64,000 nucleotides of DNA, from contig JAIUCV010000023.1 in assembly GCA_026724425.1 (NCBI GenBank), forward strand, positions 4,464,001-4,528,000. The letters run 5' to 3'. This DNA is from Erythrophleum ivorense (Eukaryota > Streptophyta > Magnoliopsida > Fabales > Fabaceae). The notes under the pieces were generated by a model. It was not told the DNA's origin. It saw only the letters and a program-made list of their open reading frames with translations, and made no database searches. Of this stretch, positions 49,285-62,204 are shown piece by piece. The translations under genes and the position numbers were made by a program. The stretch's first letter is position 1. Each line of letters opens with the position of its first letter.

Positions 49285-52107
49285 TGTAACACTCAAATTA
49301 ATTAAGGTGTTAATCATAGATTTAGGTTAATTAAGAATAATTAATATGAAATAATATGGTAAGTTAAGTAAATGAAAATTTTAGAGAAATAAACTATTAA
49401 TATGAGTTGAGAATTAATTGGGATAGAAACTTCATCTAGGCCCAAATTAATGTAGGAGATCATGATAAGGGGCTAATGGAGGCCCAATAAGTTAGGTGCA
49501 GACCCAATCTGATTTAATGAATTAAAGACCTAAGACCCAACTTCCATAAAGCTCTTATAAATGGCCCAATAAACTTTGTACAGACCCAAAACAATGGAGT
49601 TCCTCAAACGAGATCTGGCTCAATGAAATTTTGCAGCCCAACACATTAAAGCTAGCCCAACAAAGCTAAAAAATCTGAAGCTCATTTGGAGTTGGATCTT
49701 GGAGCAGGCCATAACCCATAGAAAACCTAAGTTAAACCCTAAAAACTAACTTAGCCTCTCCCCATTCTGTAGAACCACAAGAGACACACATAAAATTCGG
49801 AGGTCCAAAGGAGAGGCTAGGGGTCTTGGCATGTTTCCACATTTTCCCACTTTTAGAGCAAGATTCAGTTAAGGTAATAGTTATACAACTTAATCCTCTC
49901 ATCTTTCTCTTTAATTTGACCCAATTAATATTCCAATTAGAGCACTTTCACCCCCATCCAAAATCTAAAGCTTGCCATTTGATGTTTCCATGGTAAAATT
50001 TCGTAGGTTGAGGCTAAGGCTGACATTAGGTAAGTATAAACTCACCTTCTTGATGTATTTCTGCTGGTTTGAGACCCCAATGATTGGATTATAGTATGGG
50101 TATTAATTTTTCACCAATTTGCTTAGGATTTAGGGTGATATATTGAAGTTTCTGGTAGAGGACATCTCCATTCCGAATTTTGGGACTTTGTAGTGTGGGG
50201 GAGGATTTTGTACCACTGGTGCCTTTTACAATTTGTCTACAAGTGAGGTAACCGGGAACTATATTAATTTCATGCATATATCTGCTTTAATTTCATATTT
50301 GTTGTACATGAATAATTTGAAATGCTAAATGAATTAGTTGGTTATCTTTTGTATTGTGTTTGGACCTTGTGAGTCCATGGTGGAGCTGTGGTGCGACTAC
50401 CACCCGTGCATGTGCTACGATCGGGTACCAAGTTATGATCAAACCCCAGATACACTAAGCCCTGGTTGTGCTCAATGAGGAGTAAGTGCCGTGGACGGGC
50501 CTCTCCCGGTGTTATTGGCCTCTAACATGTGAAATTATGATTGTTAGTATGGGATAGTAATCAAAATAGCCTAATTGTTTCATTTACTGTTGTGACTGGT
50601 ATGTTTTCTGATGCTTATGTGGAATCATGCATGTATGTTAATTAAACTGGAATATATGATGAAATTTGCCTTGGTTACTGAGATTTGCACCCCATTTCAT
50701 GGGATTATACTTTCAAGTGAAGGCTCTTCGGGTAAGGATAAAAGGAAGTAAGTGGATGAAAATTCATGAGCTCCAATCATATGGGGAGAAGGCTACATTT
50801 AGGCTGATTTATTTAGTATAGATGCTAAATTTTGTATTCCTTTTTGTATAGTATCATCATGTAATCATGTTGTCACGTGTAGGCTCTTATATATTGCTTA
50901 CTTAGGATGTATTTATTGAGGAGTTAGGCCTCATCTTAATTTGATATTGGATGCATGAACCCATAACACTTGATGTATGAATGTAGCTGAATTTATGGTA
51001 TGGTATATTATTAGAAATAAAATTATGTGATGTATTAGATATTGATATGAACCATGGATATATGAAATCTCTAGCAGAATGCGTAACGAATGTTAATTAT
51101 CAATAGTGCATGAATTCTTGTTGTTATTACTCTATGGACTTACTGATATTAGGTAGTTCAAGGAGTGGAAATTTACATTTAAGTTTTGAATTGGTAATGG
51201 TAGAATAGCGGGGGAAATAGAGTAGATAAATACCATTAGAGTCACATAAAATGATAGGAAAGGTCCTAGGGTGTTCCTAAGATGAGAATTAGAATGTATA
51301 GGACAAAATTTGGGAGATATAGTTACAGGAGGAAGTCACATCGCGGCTAAAAAGGCCACGCCGTGGCGAAATGAGTGACAGAGGCGAGGGGCGCCGTGGC
51401 ATGAGACATCTTGCCGCGACGCAAGTGAAGAAAATTGGTTTAGGGAGTAACATTGGAGAGAAACGCCGCGGCTCGGTGCAAAAAAAAATCACCCGTTAGG
51501 GTGGCAAAATGAAACCTCGGCCCGACGTAGCATATGCAGCCACGGCGCTAGTCGAGGAAACAAAGTGAGGTGTGTCCAGTAGCGTGTCTCACCACGGCGC
51601 TACTATATTCCGCCGAGGTGAGGATCATAGGACCTAAAACAATAGCTCCATGAGGGATTTCTGCTGCGGTGCCATGTAGGCAGGCCGCGGCGATGGTCCA
51701 ACTCGTCGCAGTGATAGAATTTTGTGAAAGTTGCCCAGTGGTTTCTGAAAGTAACATAGCCATGACGCGAAAGGTTGAGGCTACAGCTCAGGTCTCCAAA
51801 CTCCTACCTTTAGCCTAGAAATCCTAGTTTCTTCAATGGTAGTGCTAGGAAATGATATAGGAGCACTTATGGAAGGTTTTTGTGTGTTGAAACTGATGGA
51901 TGGATGAATCATGAACCCCTTATGATAGTATGATCTCTTTTATGCATTCTTATGTTTGTGGTTGTTTAGTGATGACCCTAACATCAAGGTTCAAATTTCC
52001 CTATATTTTCTTAATGTAATAAATTGTAACGACTCCAAACTTTGATCATTAATTATTAATCGTATATTTGACCATAATTACTATATGTAGAAGATAGGGT
52101 TGTCACA
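49285..52107 (+). mobile_element. Family-2 solo LTR D5, inserted in copia-2
   Basis: D5 is 2823 bp, begins TGTAACACTC and ends GGTTGTCACA. The flanking 5-mers are TTCAT (49280-49284) and TTCAC (52108-52112). It keeps the gttatgatcaaacccc and cgggcctctccc blocks also seen in D4, and a GC-motif block at 51345-51785. It lies in the 3' part of copia-2, downstream of the RNase H relic. No coding capacity. Confidence 0.92.
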
Positions 52108-52329
52108 TTCACCACTTTACATGCCTCAATTATTAAACCAAACATAGTTTAAGACCCATCCAAGACACATAATGTCCTTAAATTCCTTTAAATGCATGCT
52201 ATCTGTTAAAGGATTTCTATTCCTTATGTTTTCTATAACTAATTGTCTTTATGTGTTTATAGTACTTCTTAACAGGCTTAAAATAAATCCATAATTTGAA
52301 GCTTTTGTAAACTTGCCTAAAAAGTAAGA

Positions 52330-52560
52330 TGTAAATTCAACCTTCTCATAGTGGAAATAAAATAATGACTACTTGGCATTCTTGCACTCTTCCATGATAT
52401 GGTTCATTCAACAAAAGTTAAAATGTATCATAATGTTGACCTTTTTAGAGTCAACCCATCTTGTCAAATCTAAATCTTTATAACCAAGATCTTTTAAATT
52501 GTTGGTTCTTCTATATGTAAGCATGAAAATTAGTGTATCTTAAATGTCTTTCATAACAAT
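52330..52560 (-). pseudogene. copia-2 RNase H relic
   Basis: On minus a frame reads GYKDLDLTRWVDSKK, which matches the start of copia RNase H (GYSDADWAGC-DSRKS) with changes at several conserved positions. The rest is broken by stops. Confidence 0.6.
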
Positions 52561-52854
52561 CTTTGCAACCCTTTTAATGATCCAAGTATGGCTTTAATAT
52601 CTATCTAACATTCCTTCAACAAAAATTAGGTCCAACCTTGTATACATCTAGACAAATATTATGTTTTTAACTACTATAATAGAAGAAACATTCAATATTC
52701 TCTTTCAAGATCATACCTAGGATATAAGAACAAACTAAATTTGTTTATTTTCATAATGGGCGTCACATTTGGTGAACATTGGACATTGGTGAATAACCTT
52801 TTATCAAGAAATGTTCAAGTACTTAATTAATATAGATTTCTTATGATAGTCCCA

Positions 52855-53480
52855 TCATACCTTAAAATTTATCTTTTTATGGATCTTTATATCTATAATA
52901 TAAGATACCTTACTTATATATTTCATGTTATAGTTCTTAGACAATAGTTGTTTTACCTCATGTACTAGTCCAAAGTCATTAGATATAAACAATATGTCAT
53001 CTAAATAGATGACTTTACTCCCACTGACCTTGTAATATAAATATTGATCTATGATATTTTTCAATGAAACATACAAATGTTATCACATCATGGTTCTTCA
53101 AGTACTACTATCATAAGGCTTGCTTGAGTTCGAAATTATTCTTGACATTTGATGAACCCTTCAAGTTATTTCATGTATTCGTCTTCCTTATAATCATAAT
53201 TTAGTAAGGTCATTTCACATTCATCTAATGTTATTCCAAGTCAAAAAGGATAATTAAAGTCATAAAGATATAGAAGCAATCCTTCTTTATTACAAGAGAA
53301 AATGTCTTTATGTAGTCTATTCCCTCCTTCTAAGTAAAACCTTTGGCAACCAATCTAGTCTTACAGTGCTGTATGTTGCCTAGGATATCCCTTTTTGTCT
53401 TAAAGATCCATTTATAGTCAATTTTCTTAGCCTTACAAGGTAACTATACAAAGTCTCAAACATTATTGTTGACCGTGAAT
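52855..53480 (-). pseudogene. copia-2 reverse transcriptase relic
   Basis: The open part (52855-53076) has VIYLDDILFISND, in which LDD stands where copia RT has VDD. It is followed by KQLLSKNYNMKYISKVSYIIDIKI, the usual motif after the catalytic box. Upstream sequence to about 53480 carries further weak RT similarity in broken frames. The two catalytic Asp residues are still present, but no intact RT exists. Confidence 0.8.
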
Positions 53481-53764
53481 TCCATCTTATCTAACTTGGC
53501 ATCATGCCACAATTTGGAACTTTCTACCACTATGTTGTCACTATATCCTAGTCAAACATTATATCCTAGTCAAATTCTATAAGATACACTATGTTATCAC
53601 TAGGAATTGATAATTTCCTAACCCTAGTTGATCTTCTTAGTTCAACCTATTGTAAAGGTTAAGGTTGCTCAATAGGAGTATCCTCTTACCACTAGTTAAG
53701 GTCATTCTTCCACATTATAAGGCGCCTCATTATGAATGGCAAGACCTTCAAGATGAAGATTATC

Positions 53765-54570
53765 TTAATTTCTAACATAATCATCGACTTTTATTTTAGA
53801 AACTTTATTATACTTTACATTCACCCTAACATGATTAGTGTTGTATAAAACCAATGTTCTACCATAACTAGTATAGGGAGTTTGTTGTATGTGATTATCC
53901 TTAGTGATTAAATCATGTAGTTGATCATTGTCACTAATTATGTCATTTTCAAAATATTTGGTATTCCCGGATTTAACAAATCTCATGTAATGTGAAAGAT
54001 AGTAAACTTGTATCCTTCAGACTTCTCTGCATGACCAACAAAATTTGCAATAATAGTCTTAAAGTCTAACTTCCTTTCTTTTGACTTATACACTCTTACC
54101 TTGTGGGACAACCCCATATATGTGTATGATTCAAATTAGGTTTCCAATATGCTTTCCAAATTTTAAAAGATGTATTAAATATAGCCTTTGCTGAAACCTT
54201 ATTCAATTCATAAACTACTATCTTAAGCATTTATCCATGACATGTATACCTATCAAAATATTCATTTTCTCTATCCAACCTTACTATATTAATCTATTTC
54301 TTAGATTATTTCTCTACTTTTGCTTTATACACCTTAAAGGTATCAAGTGCCTCACTTTAGTTATAAAGCGAGTAGATGTACATATAGTGTGAGAAGTTAC
54401 CAATAAAGGGAATGAAATATTTCTTACCATTAGAGCATAAATAAAGACAACAAATATTAATGTGTATAAATATCTAATAACTCAAAAATTCTTCTAGCTC
54501 TTTTAAGTGGGATGTTGGCCTACTTACTTTGTAATATTGTCCACACATGAATTAGAGTCAACATGGTATA
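53765..54570 (-). pseudogene. copia-2 integrase relic
   Basis: On minus, a GREYFIPFIGNFSHYMYIY stretch (near 54430) matches the start of the copia integrase core. It is followed by EALDTFKVYKAKVEK and, after a decayed gap, WGCPTR with FVGHAEKSEGYKF (near 54030-54110), which corresponds to the end of the domain. The catalytic Asp-Glu block cannot be read. The open piece at 53765-53986 lies just beyond it and has no domain. Confidence 0.7.
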
Positions 54571-54949
54571 AGGGTTCAAGAACCCAATCCTTTATAAACC
54601 CCATAACTCTCTCAATGGAGATATATCTCAATCTCTTATACCATAAATTAAAAGAATTCTCACTCATGACAAGTTAGAACTAAATGAAATTTAAAACACA
54701 CTAAAGGTTAAGAGTATATATTTTCTTCTCTGATCAAGTCTTTCTTTTGAGCATTTGTTCCTTATATGCATCTTCCTTTATGGCCTATCTTCTTAGAGCT
54801 AATAACTAAATGAACCTCATGTAGGACTTCACAAACTTACAAAATGAACATATTTTTTTCTTGTAAACACATATCCAATAAGACATTTACTATCCATTTT
54901 TCTTGTGTGTGTTTATAAGAAATTTATATAAGCCCATACTGATGAAGTA

Positions 54950-55420
54950 ACTAGTTGAGAATCATTTGCACTAAGAATAAAATGAAGATCTCCATCTCAG
55001 CAACCTTGAGCTATACAATTATGTCTTGCAATTGCATTAGATGCTTTTGCACATCCTTAGTGCCAGTTCATCTTATGGAAAACTAACTCAATTTTAGTAT
55101 ATTAGCCAGTGACTTATCTGATGGCTTCTCAATTTCATATATAGCCTATAAATAGTCCTTGATGTTTTCACATTCAAGTATGAACCCAGAATTACTAGCT
55201 CTTAAATGAGATTTCATAAACATCATATTGAAGTAATCAAATTGCTTCTAGAGCTTACATAATGAAATCTCAACTTTTATGTTAATATTAGTAGGTACAA
55301 GAAGCTCTTCTTATCGTAAAGTATAGTCAACATCACCCTGAATAAAGAAGGATTGCTTCCTTCTAAAATCTATAATTATCTTATATCAAAATAATCTTTA
55401 AAAAAATTTCAATAATTGAA
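54950..55420 (-). pseudogene. gag: copia-2 gag relic
   Basis: On minus the sequence gives KDYL-stop-AIYEIEKPSDKSLANILKLS and then QKHLMQLQDI, resembling the UBN2-type Gag of plant copia elements. No zinc knuckle was found. Between here and the 5' LTR (55420-57376) I see only AT-rich leader sequence with repeats. Confidence 0.5.
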
Positions 55421-55885
55421 AGAGATGATAATGATGCAATTTTAGGATTTAACTTTAATCATACTTACACCATCATTATATGAGGCAATCAATCATTATA
55501 TTTCATAAATGTATTGTGAACAATGTAAGGCATACTAAACATAAAATATCATATCACTAAAATCTCTTAGTGGGCAAAGACATTAGCATAGCATATATTT
55601 ATGTATCATTTATGATAAAACTAGAATGCATTCATGTTCCTTAATACCTATGGCATCTTAAAAAACATACAACAATTTCCATTCTATCATAATTAAGTAC
55701 ATCGTCATAACTATCTACATATGAGTAAAGACATGCTATATCTATATACCTAATTAGAGTTGATATCCTTAAATCCTTATGTAATATCTAAACAAGAACA
55801 TATATTCACAGTCATATAAGGATGTTGTGACTACACCTTAATTGAATGTACTTATCACAAGACATCTATGTTTGTTATGTGCATT

Positions 55886-55912
55886 AAAACACACACACAC
55901 ACATATATATAT
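55886..55912. repeat. (AC)n(AT)n microsatellite
   Basis: An acacacacac run passes directly into atatatat, inside copia-2. Confidence 0.9.
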
Positions 55913-56753
55913 GCACTTATGATGACTTCATCCGAATTATAAAATTAATTAACCAATACAATTATATGTGATTAATTAATTAAAATTCTCCCATTAGGTT
56001 TATCCCCATGTGCCAAAATTGTTTAAAATAATTTTCCATAGTTTAGGTACAATAAAATGGCACTATAATAATTTTTTTAAAAACAAAATTCCCAATGTGC
56101 CAAAATTAGAATTGATATTTTAAATCCATATGTAATCTCTTTATTCATAAGAACAAACCAAAAATGCATATATGCAATTATAAAGAATGTTAAGGCTACT
56201 CGTTAACTTATACATGTTAATCACAAAATATCTAGGTTCATTATATGTGCAATTGAATATCCATAGATATGAACTAATTAATTTTATCCTAATGAAAATT
56301 TACTTAATTAATTAACCGACTAAACTATATGTAATTAAATAATTAAAAATTCTCCTTTTATAATTATTCCATAAATGTGCTAAAAATTTGACAAAATAAT
56401 TCCATATAATTTAAACAAAATTAAATAGCTCTAAAATAATTTTACAAAGCCTCAAATGTGCCATAATTGTCTAAGCAAAATTTTTCTACAATTCAGACAA
56501 ATTAAACAGCACTAATAATTATACAAAATTCCTAATGTGTTAAAATTTCCTAAAAGCCAATTTTCTCATAATTTAGACAAATTAATTAGCACTTAATAGT
56601 AATGTTTTTCATAATTTATTTTGGTCCAAAAAATCAATTGTGGGTCAAAAAATTAAAAATAACCCTATGGACCAAAAAAAATTGAATAAATTAAAATAGA
56701 CCCTATGCATTTTTCTTTTTGAAGCTAAAATGGCCAAAAAGACACGTCATTTG

Positions 56754-56931
56754 GTTGAATGAAGATCCTCTGAAGTAGAAATTCCTTTGAAGTAGTGAAG
56801 TGCCTCACGTGTTTTTATTTTTTTTTGTTTCTTAATATATATGTTTTATTTTTATTTATAAAAGTATGCCTTCTACCCTTTACTTCATGAATTTCAGGGA
56901 ATACTCACTTTAGAGGATCTTCATCCCATTT
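56754..56931. mobile_element. Small inverted-repeat element in copia-2
   Basis: The left arm contains tgaagatcctctgaagt (56760-56776) and the right arm its complement actttagaggatcttca (56908-56924) with one mismatch. Weaker pairing extends to about 45 bp per arm. Total ~180 bp, no coding capacity. TSD not determined. Confidence 0.55.
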
Positions 56932-57376
56932 GGTCATCTTCTTCAGTGAGACAAGTCAACTTGATTCGATTCATACCCACTGCAAACCCGCCCAAAAAAC
57001 TTGATGTTTCTTCACAATTCCATGCTCCTTTTTCGTGCTTCCAATGCCAAAATGATCAAAATCAAATTGGCTCTCTTTTTATGGATCAAAAAACCCCCAA
57101 TAATGATGCAAACATAGTTCAAGCATTTCATAAGCAAAAAACCCAACAAAGAATATTTCCACTTTCCAAAATCCAAAATGGAAATGTGAGATAGCATGTA
57201 TAAGAAAAATACATATAACATCTATAATTAACTAAAAATCAAATTTTAACCAATTGAAAATAATAAATTAAATCCATATGAAAAATTCCTAATTTCTCTT
57301 CTTCCATAAAAATTAGGGCTCTCCAAAAATCTCAATAATCAAGCAAAGGTAATCAAAGTTAAAATCTGACACTACA

Positions 57377-57878
57377 TGTAGGACATTTTAAAATATTCTA
57401 TATATGAAATTCCTACAAATTGACATTTCATAATAATCTCAAATAACCCAATAGAGATTAAGTACACTAGAAACAAAAAATATAAATACCTCCTATCACC
57501 CTAGTTTAATTTTGTAGTGACCCAACCTTTTGACAAATAGGAAACCTTAGTGATAGTAACTTTTAAGAAAGTTTCTCTTGTTAGAAGATCTCTAAAATTT
57601 CAGTTGATTGATTTGACCACCCTCCTATCAAATGAGAATTTATAGAACAATTAAATATCCCCACTAACCAACTAAAGCATATTTGACAAACCTATCTTTT
57701 AGAATAAAGACTATTAATGAGAATATATTTCAAATTTAAAATGCAAAAAGAATATGGGATATTTTAATTTAATGTTATTTAAAATATTCTAATATATGAA
57801 CAGGATATGGAATGTCCTAATCTATTTTTATCTAAAATATTCTAATATATCAATTAAATTTAAAATAATATTCTAAAA
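57377..57878 (-). repeat. 5' LTR of copia-2
   Basis: The LTR is 502 bp, colinear with 48512-49019, with substitutions and small gaps. The left end on plus is TGTAGGACA. Confidence 0.88.
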
Positions 57879-57883
57879 TTATC

Positions 57884-58700
57884 TTCTTTTTCCATCTATT
57901 CAAAAGCACTTCCTTTATGTTAAGCAAACCACAATAGACAAGAACTGTAGCATTTAATTCTATCGTAATGATTTTTCTGTGATTAATTAAAAGATATTCA
58001 AAATTTTGCATAAGTACTTCGATAATAGTTTGTGGAAGGAAAAAAATCACATAGTACTTCGTTACATTTTCTCATTCCTCAACTTCTACACAGGAGGCCT
58101 AGCCTCATTTTACTTTCACTGCCGCATACTTGACATAGCTCTCCTTCAATTTCCTTCTCCCACAAAAATGCCTTCCCACTAACTGTTGCTGCATGCATCT
58201 CCCTACTTTATTCATTTTTGAGGCTGTTTAATGTTGTCAATAATGGTTTAATTTTAAAATATTTAAATGTTAAATAAAATTTTTTTATCAAAATTTCTAA
58301 TATGTTTCATCTTGTGAAAGTTTTGAAATATGAATAAAATATAAGTCTATCATACATTATGCTTAAATGAATTTTAATTAAAGATATATTTGGATTAAAG
58401 AGAACAGAATATTGATGAAATTTTATTTTTTGACAATTTTTATTTAAATTTTAATTAAATATTTCTTAAAACATGTTTAGATCGAGAAGAATGAAAAAAA
58501 ATTAAATTTAAATCTAAATAAAATAAATTATTAGAATTAAAATTGTATTTGTCTTCCCTTTTTCCTCATTTTCCTCAATTCGAATATATTCTAAAAGAAT
58601 GAAATTTTTATTATTTGATTTTAGACACTTTAATACTACATAAGAGAATTATTTCATCTAAAAAATTGTTAAGAAAACGTTAAAGAGGGATTTTATTAAT
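57884..58700. other. AT-rich spacer
   Basis: No gene or defined repeat is visible. Confidence 0.4.
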
Positions 58701-58720
58701 AAATCTTATCGTTTTGGTTT

Positions 58721-58930
58721 CTAACCAAATATGTCTCCAACTACACCAAAAATAAGATGTTGGAAATGGAATAGAGGGAAAACAGGACAATCTGGGTTTC
58801 TGTGTGGGTGTGGAGATTCGGGGCTCAATCTTGATGATCGCGTCCGCTGAGTGGGTTTGTCTCGCAAAAGCCGAGCATTTTGGGTCAGCTTGGCCACCGT
58901 TGTCCCCACGGAATGGACAGATAAGAGTAT
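58721..58930. other. Unassigned GC-richer island
   Basis: About 200 bp with CpG-containing words (gatcgcgtccgctgag, ccacggaatgg) in very AT-rich surroundings. A 62-codon frame on minus has no domain. It could be a transposon end, a promoter or an exon fragment; I cannot tell. Confidence 0.3.
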
Positions 58931-59319
58931 GATACCGTTAAATTATCCGTATTAATTTTAAAGATGGATACAATACGTACGAAACTTACATGTATTGCAA
59001 GATTAATTACGCATTTTATATATCCCTTTCTAAAATTAATTATGTTAGTTTTTTTTTGCCTAAAGTATTATTTTAATTTCTTAATGTTATTATAAATTTT
59101 ATTTTTGTCCCTAATCTTTATTCTATTTCAAGCTATCCTTCAACAACTCGAACATAGTCATGTTAGTCCTCTTGCTAACATCCCTACTCTGACTAATGAA
59201 AAATGCTGAATGGACTTTCAACGGGGACTTAGAATGCATACTTGGACTTTTAAAAGATATAACCAGACTTTTCTTTTGTTTGGAAAAAAATTACTCTCCA
59301 CCTCAGCAAAATATTTTAT

Positions 59320-59370
59320 ATATATATATGACATTAAATGCAAAATATTATATATATATATATATATATG
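59320..59370. repeat. (TA)n microsatellite with duplicated flank
   Basis: Two TA runs are each followed by atgacattaaat, which suggests slippage plus a short duplication. Confidence 0.85.
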
Positions 59371-59675
59371 ACATTAAATATATAACATTAAATACTATGT
59401 ACAAAAGTATTAGCCAAATACTTTAAGGACAAAACTTACATATAATTTTCTTTTTCTTTTTGTTATCAAATTTTTTAATTAAAATAAAATAAGTGTATAA
59501 TTTTTTAATAATAAGTATATAATTATGTACTTATCATATTATCATTATAAAATTATATATTTATTATATTTTAATTAATAAATCTGATAAAAAATTTAAA
59601 AAATTATATAAAAAATTACATTTAAATACACTCCATATCTCAAATCCTTGCTCAGATTTACTCCACATCGCAGAC

Positions 59676-59967
59676 CCCCTTGAAACGCAACAGCAGCAAA
59701 GATTGGAAGGATGGAAATTTCACACGCATTCTTGAGGCTTAATTCCAAGGGCCAAACGGCAGTTTATTCATGAATTGTTTTCTATTAGTAAGAGAATCTC
59801 AGAATCTGAGCCTCAAAAAGGCACGTGAACCAATAACTCCCTTTGGTATCAATCATTGAGCAGATGAAATGGATATATCATCCTTGTGTGAACCAATAAC
59901 TCCCTTCGGTATTTCAATCCTTCATTCCATCCTTCCAATCTTCCCCTCTGCTGCTACGTTTCAAAGG
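59676..59967. repeat. Inverted repeat enclosing a direct repeat
   Basis: Outer arms 59676-59714 and 59927-59967 are reverse complements apart from a 3-4 base gap and few mismatches (gattggaaggatgg / ccatccttccaatc). Between them gtgaaccaataactccctt occurs twice in the same direction (59825 and 59888). Confidence 0.75.
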
Positions 59968-60480
59968 GATTTGCATCGTCGAGTAAATCAGGGCAAGCAT
60001 TTGACATATTTACGTATTACTGCAATTCGCAGCGCTTTTTTTTTTTTTCTTTTTTTTTAACGTTAAAGAGGAGAGTAATTTCTATTAAAAAGATATCATC
60101 ACATCACTTAAGAGTGAAAGTACGAATTCTCAGTTCCAATTAAAAATTACTTAAGCATTTTTCATTATTCATTAGTGACAGTAACGGTATTAACAAGAAG
60201 GCCAAACATGATTACGCTTGAGTAATTGGAAGACGATATTGAAACAAAATAAAGATCAAAAACCGTAATAAAACTTATTGTAATCCTTTTTAGGCCAAAA
60301 TAATAAAACTTTACCGTAAAGTTAAAGAATTAAGACTATATTTTTACCTTTGTTATTTAAATAATGAGAGAATCCAAATATAGGACAATCCAAAGTATAT
60401 TGGTTCTTCTAACTCATAGGATTTCTATTTCACGTTCAAGTTTGCTATTAAAGATTACTCATGTAATATCTTTACTGGAA

Positions 60481-60500
60481 ATATATATATATATATATGA
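60481..60500. repeat. (AT)n microsatellite
   Basis: About ten uninterrupted AT units; a T-run of similar character lies at 60035-60058. Confidence 0.9.
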
Positions 60501-62026
60501 TAACTAATTTGCACAATGGTGTGGTTATGTGACTATTCTCTCAGGTAACTTGACAGTAAATACTTAAAAATTTGATAAAATTATTAAATAAACCCAATTT
60601 ATCAAACATATGTGAGCCAAATTAATCATAAATAAATATATAATAATGATAAACAAACTCTTTAATGTAACCCATGACAACATATTTATATCTCCAAAAA
60701 CTTCATATAGGTTTTTACGTTTGACAAATTACATAGACTGCAAGCTTGGTCTGCTGGACTGTTACCATATCAAAGCCATTTATAAAGGCTAAAAAATCAT
60801 GTTATTACAACTTATCTTCCTCCTAAATTTGTAGTCTTGTAAAATAATAATAATAATAATAAATAACAGTTGAAAGCTTCGCTACTTTGTAAACGCATAA
60901 TGGCAATAACAATACCGAATGCCAGAAGCAATGGATTAGAACCCCCCTTCTTTTTTCCAAGTTCCAGTTATGTACGGGATCAATATAAATAACCATATTA
61001 ATCCAAATCAGTGTGCATGCAAAAGGGGTGAAACGAAATTGAGCAGATAAGGGTAAGCCTTTACAATTGCTATTTACCATATTATAATCTCTTGATGCTG
61101 GTCATGAGTCACGAAGACCGTAGCATTAATAATGACGAGTAATATATACAGCTTTGAGGACCAAATCAGAGGGTCCAAAACAAACAAGGGAATCAAACAA
61201 TATTTTGACAAGAATCAACTTCCTACTTTTCTATTTTTTTTAGCTTCTCGTGTTAAAAAGTAAAAATCCTGTTTCTGTTTTCCGTCCCCACAATCACCTG
61301 ACAAAGAATAAGGAACTAAAATATTAAGATAAGCAGAAAGCAGTGAAGAATTTTATAGCGCAATATATGATGCTTGCATAATTGCCACCAAGTCCATGAT
61401 TGACTAAACTGCCAGTACAAATTATGATCAAGAAACTAATAATGGAAACTGAATAAACCTTGAGTATCATAAGACTACATCATCCGTACTTTACAAGAGT
61501 ATTAACCGTAGCAAATCGTTAATAACTAATTCTCAATAGTCTATAGATGGTAATCTAAGACTTCAGAACTAGAATAGGATTTTGTTTAAATTAGGACATT
61601 TGAATTTCTAAAGCAAAATCAAATTTAGCTTAATCCCACAAGATGTTGGAGTTGGGGAGAAATATCGACAGACAATATTCACTAAATCACTCTATGATAT
61701 TTTTCATTGTTAAATATTTGTTCATATACACCTTGAATAATTTCATAGCGTTTTTAGTTTTGTTGTGACTAAGCTAATAATTTCAATTTCCAAATGTCAT
61801 CTTAATTCCCACAATGACCTCAGAAAACTACACACTTGTTCAAGGTATAAGTGAAACATGCTTTCAACAATGAAATTATTCATCATTCTAACATTCACAC
61901 GATTATTTCAATTGAGATTAGGATCAAAATACCATAGGATAGTCAAGTATAAACAAGCCATACAGGGTAAAATGACAGATTCTAAATCACAAGAGGCAAA
62001 GTGGCAAACTGATTTCAAGACAAACC
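60501..62026. other. AT-rich spacer
   Basis: I see no domain, RNA gene or bounded repeat here; the 85-codon minus frame at 60823-61080 shows no family signature. Confidence 0.4.
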
Positions 62027-62042
62027 AGAGGGGTAAACAGTA

Positions 62043-62204
62043 GGGCAGCTCAGTGCACGAGGCTCCCACTAGGTGGAGTTTGGAGAGGGTAGATGTACGC
62101 AGCCTTACCCCTATTTTTTACAGAGAGGCTATTTCTAGTTCAAACCCGTGACCTCCAAATCACTCAACGGCAACCTTACCGTTGCGCCAAAACTCGCCCT
62201 CTAG
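62043..62204 (+). mobile_element. Au-like tRNA-derived SINE
   Basis: The 162-bp unit begins gggcagctcagtgcacgagg and contains tgtacgcagccttacccc. These match what I recall of the Au SINE family found across many flowering plants. Box A is the gctcagtgcacgagg region and box B is gttcaaacccg at 62138-62148, so it would be read by RNA polymerase III. The 16-bp TSD agaggggtaaacagta is exact at 62027-62042 and 62205-62220, so both ends are fixed and the insertion is fairly young. SINEs have no protein and depend on LINE enzymes; no LINE was seen in the window. Confidence 0.93.

Larger units (their letters stand above)
48512..57878 (-). mobile_element. Ty1/copia retrotransposon copia-2 (heavily decayed)
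   Basis: A pair of ~505-bp LTRs (48512-49019 and 57377-57878) encloses about 8.4 kb, of which 2.8 kb is the inserted solo LTR D5. On minus the order is gag relic, integrase relic, RT relic, RNase H relic, PPT, as in Ty1/copia. Stops and frame changes are frequent, so only short open pieces remain. A degenerate initiator-Met PBS (TAGTGTCAGAT against TGGTATCAGAG) follows the 5' LTR at about 57365-57376. A TSD could not be confirmed: the flanks TTTTT and TTATC do not clearly match. Confidence 0.85.

Noticed and set aside
62043..62204. Possible functional tRNA gene
   Set aside because: Box A- and box B-like parts are present, but the unit is longer than a tRNA, does not form the acceptor stem by eye, and is bounded by a target duplication, which indicates a SINE.
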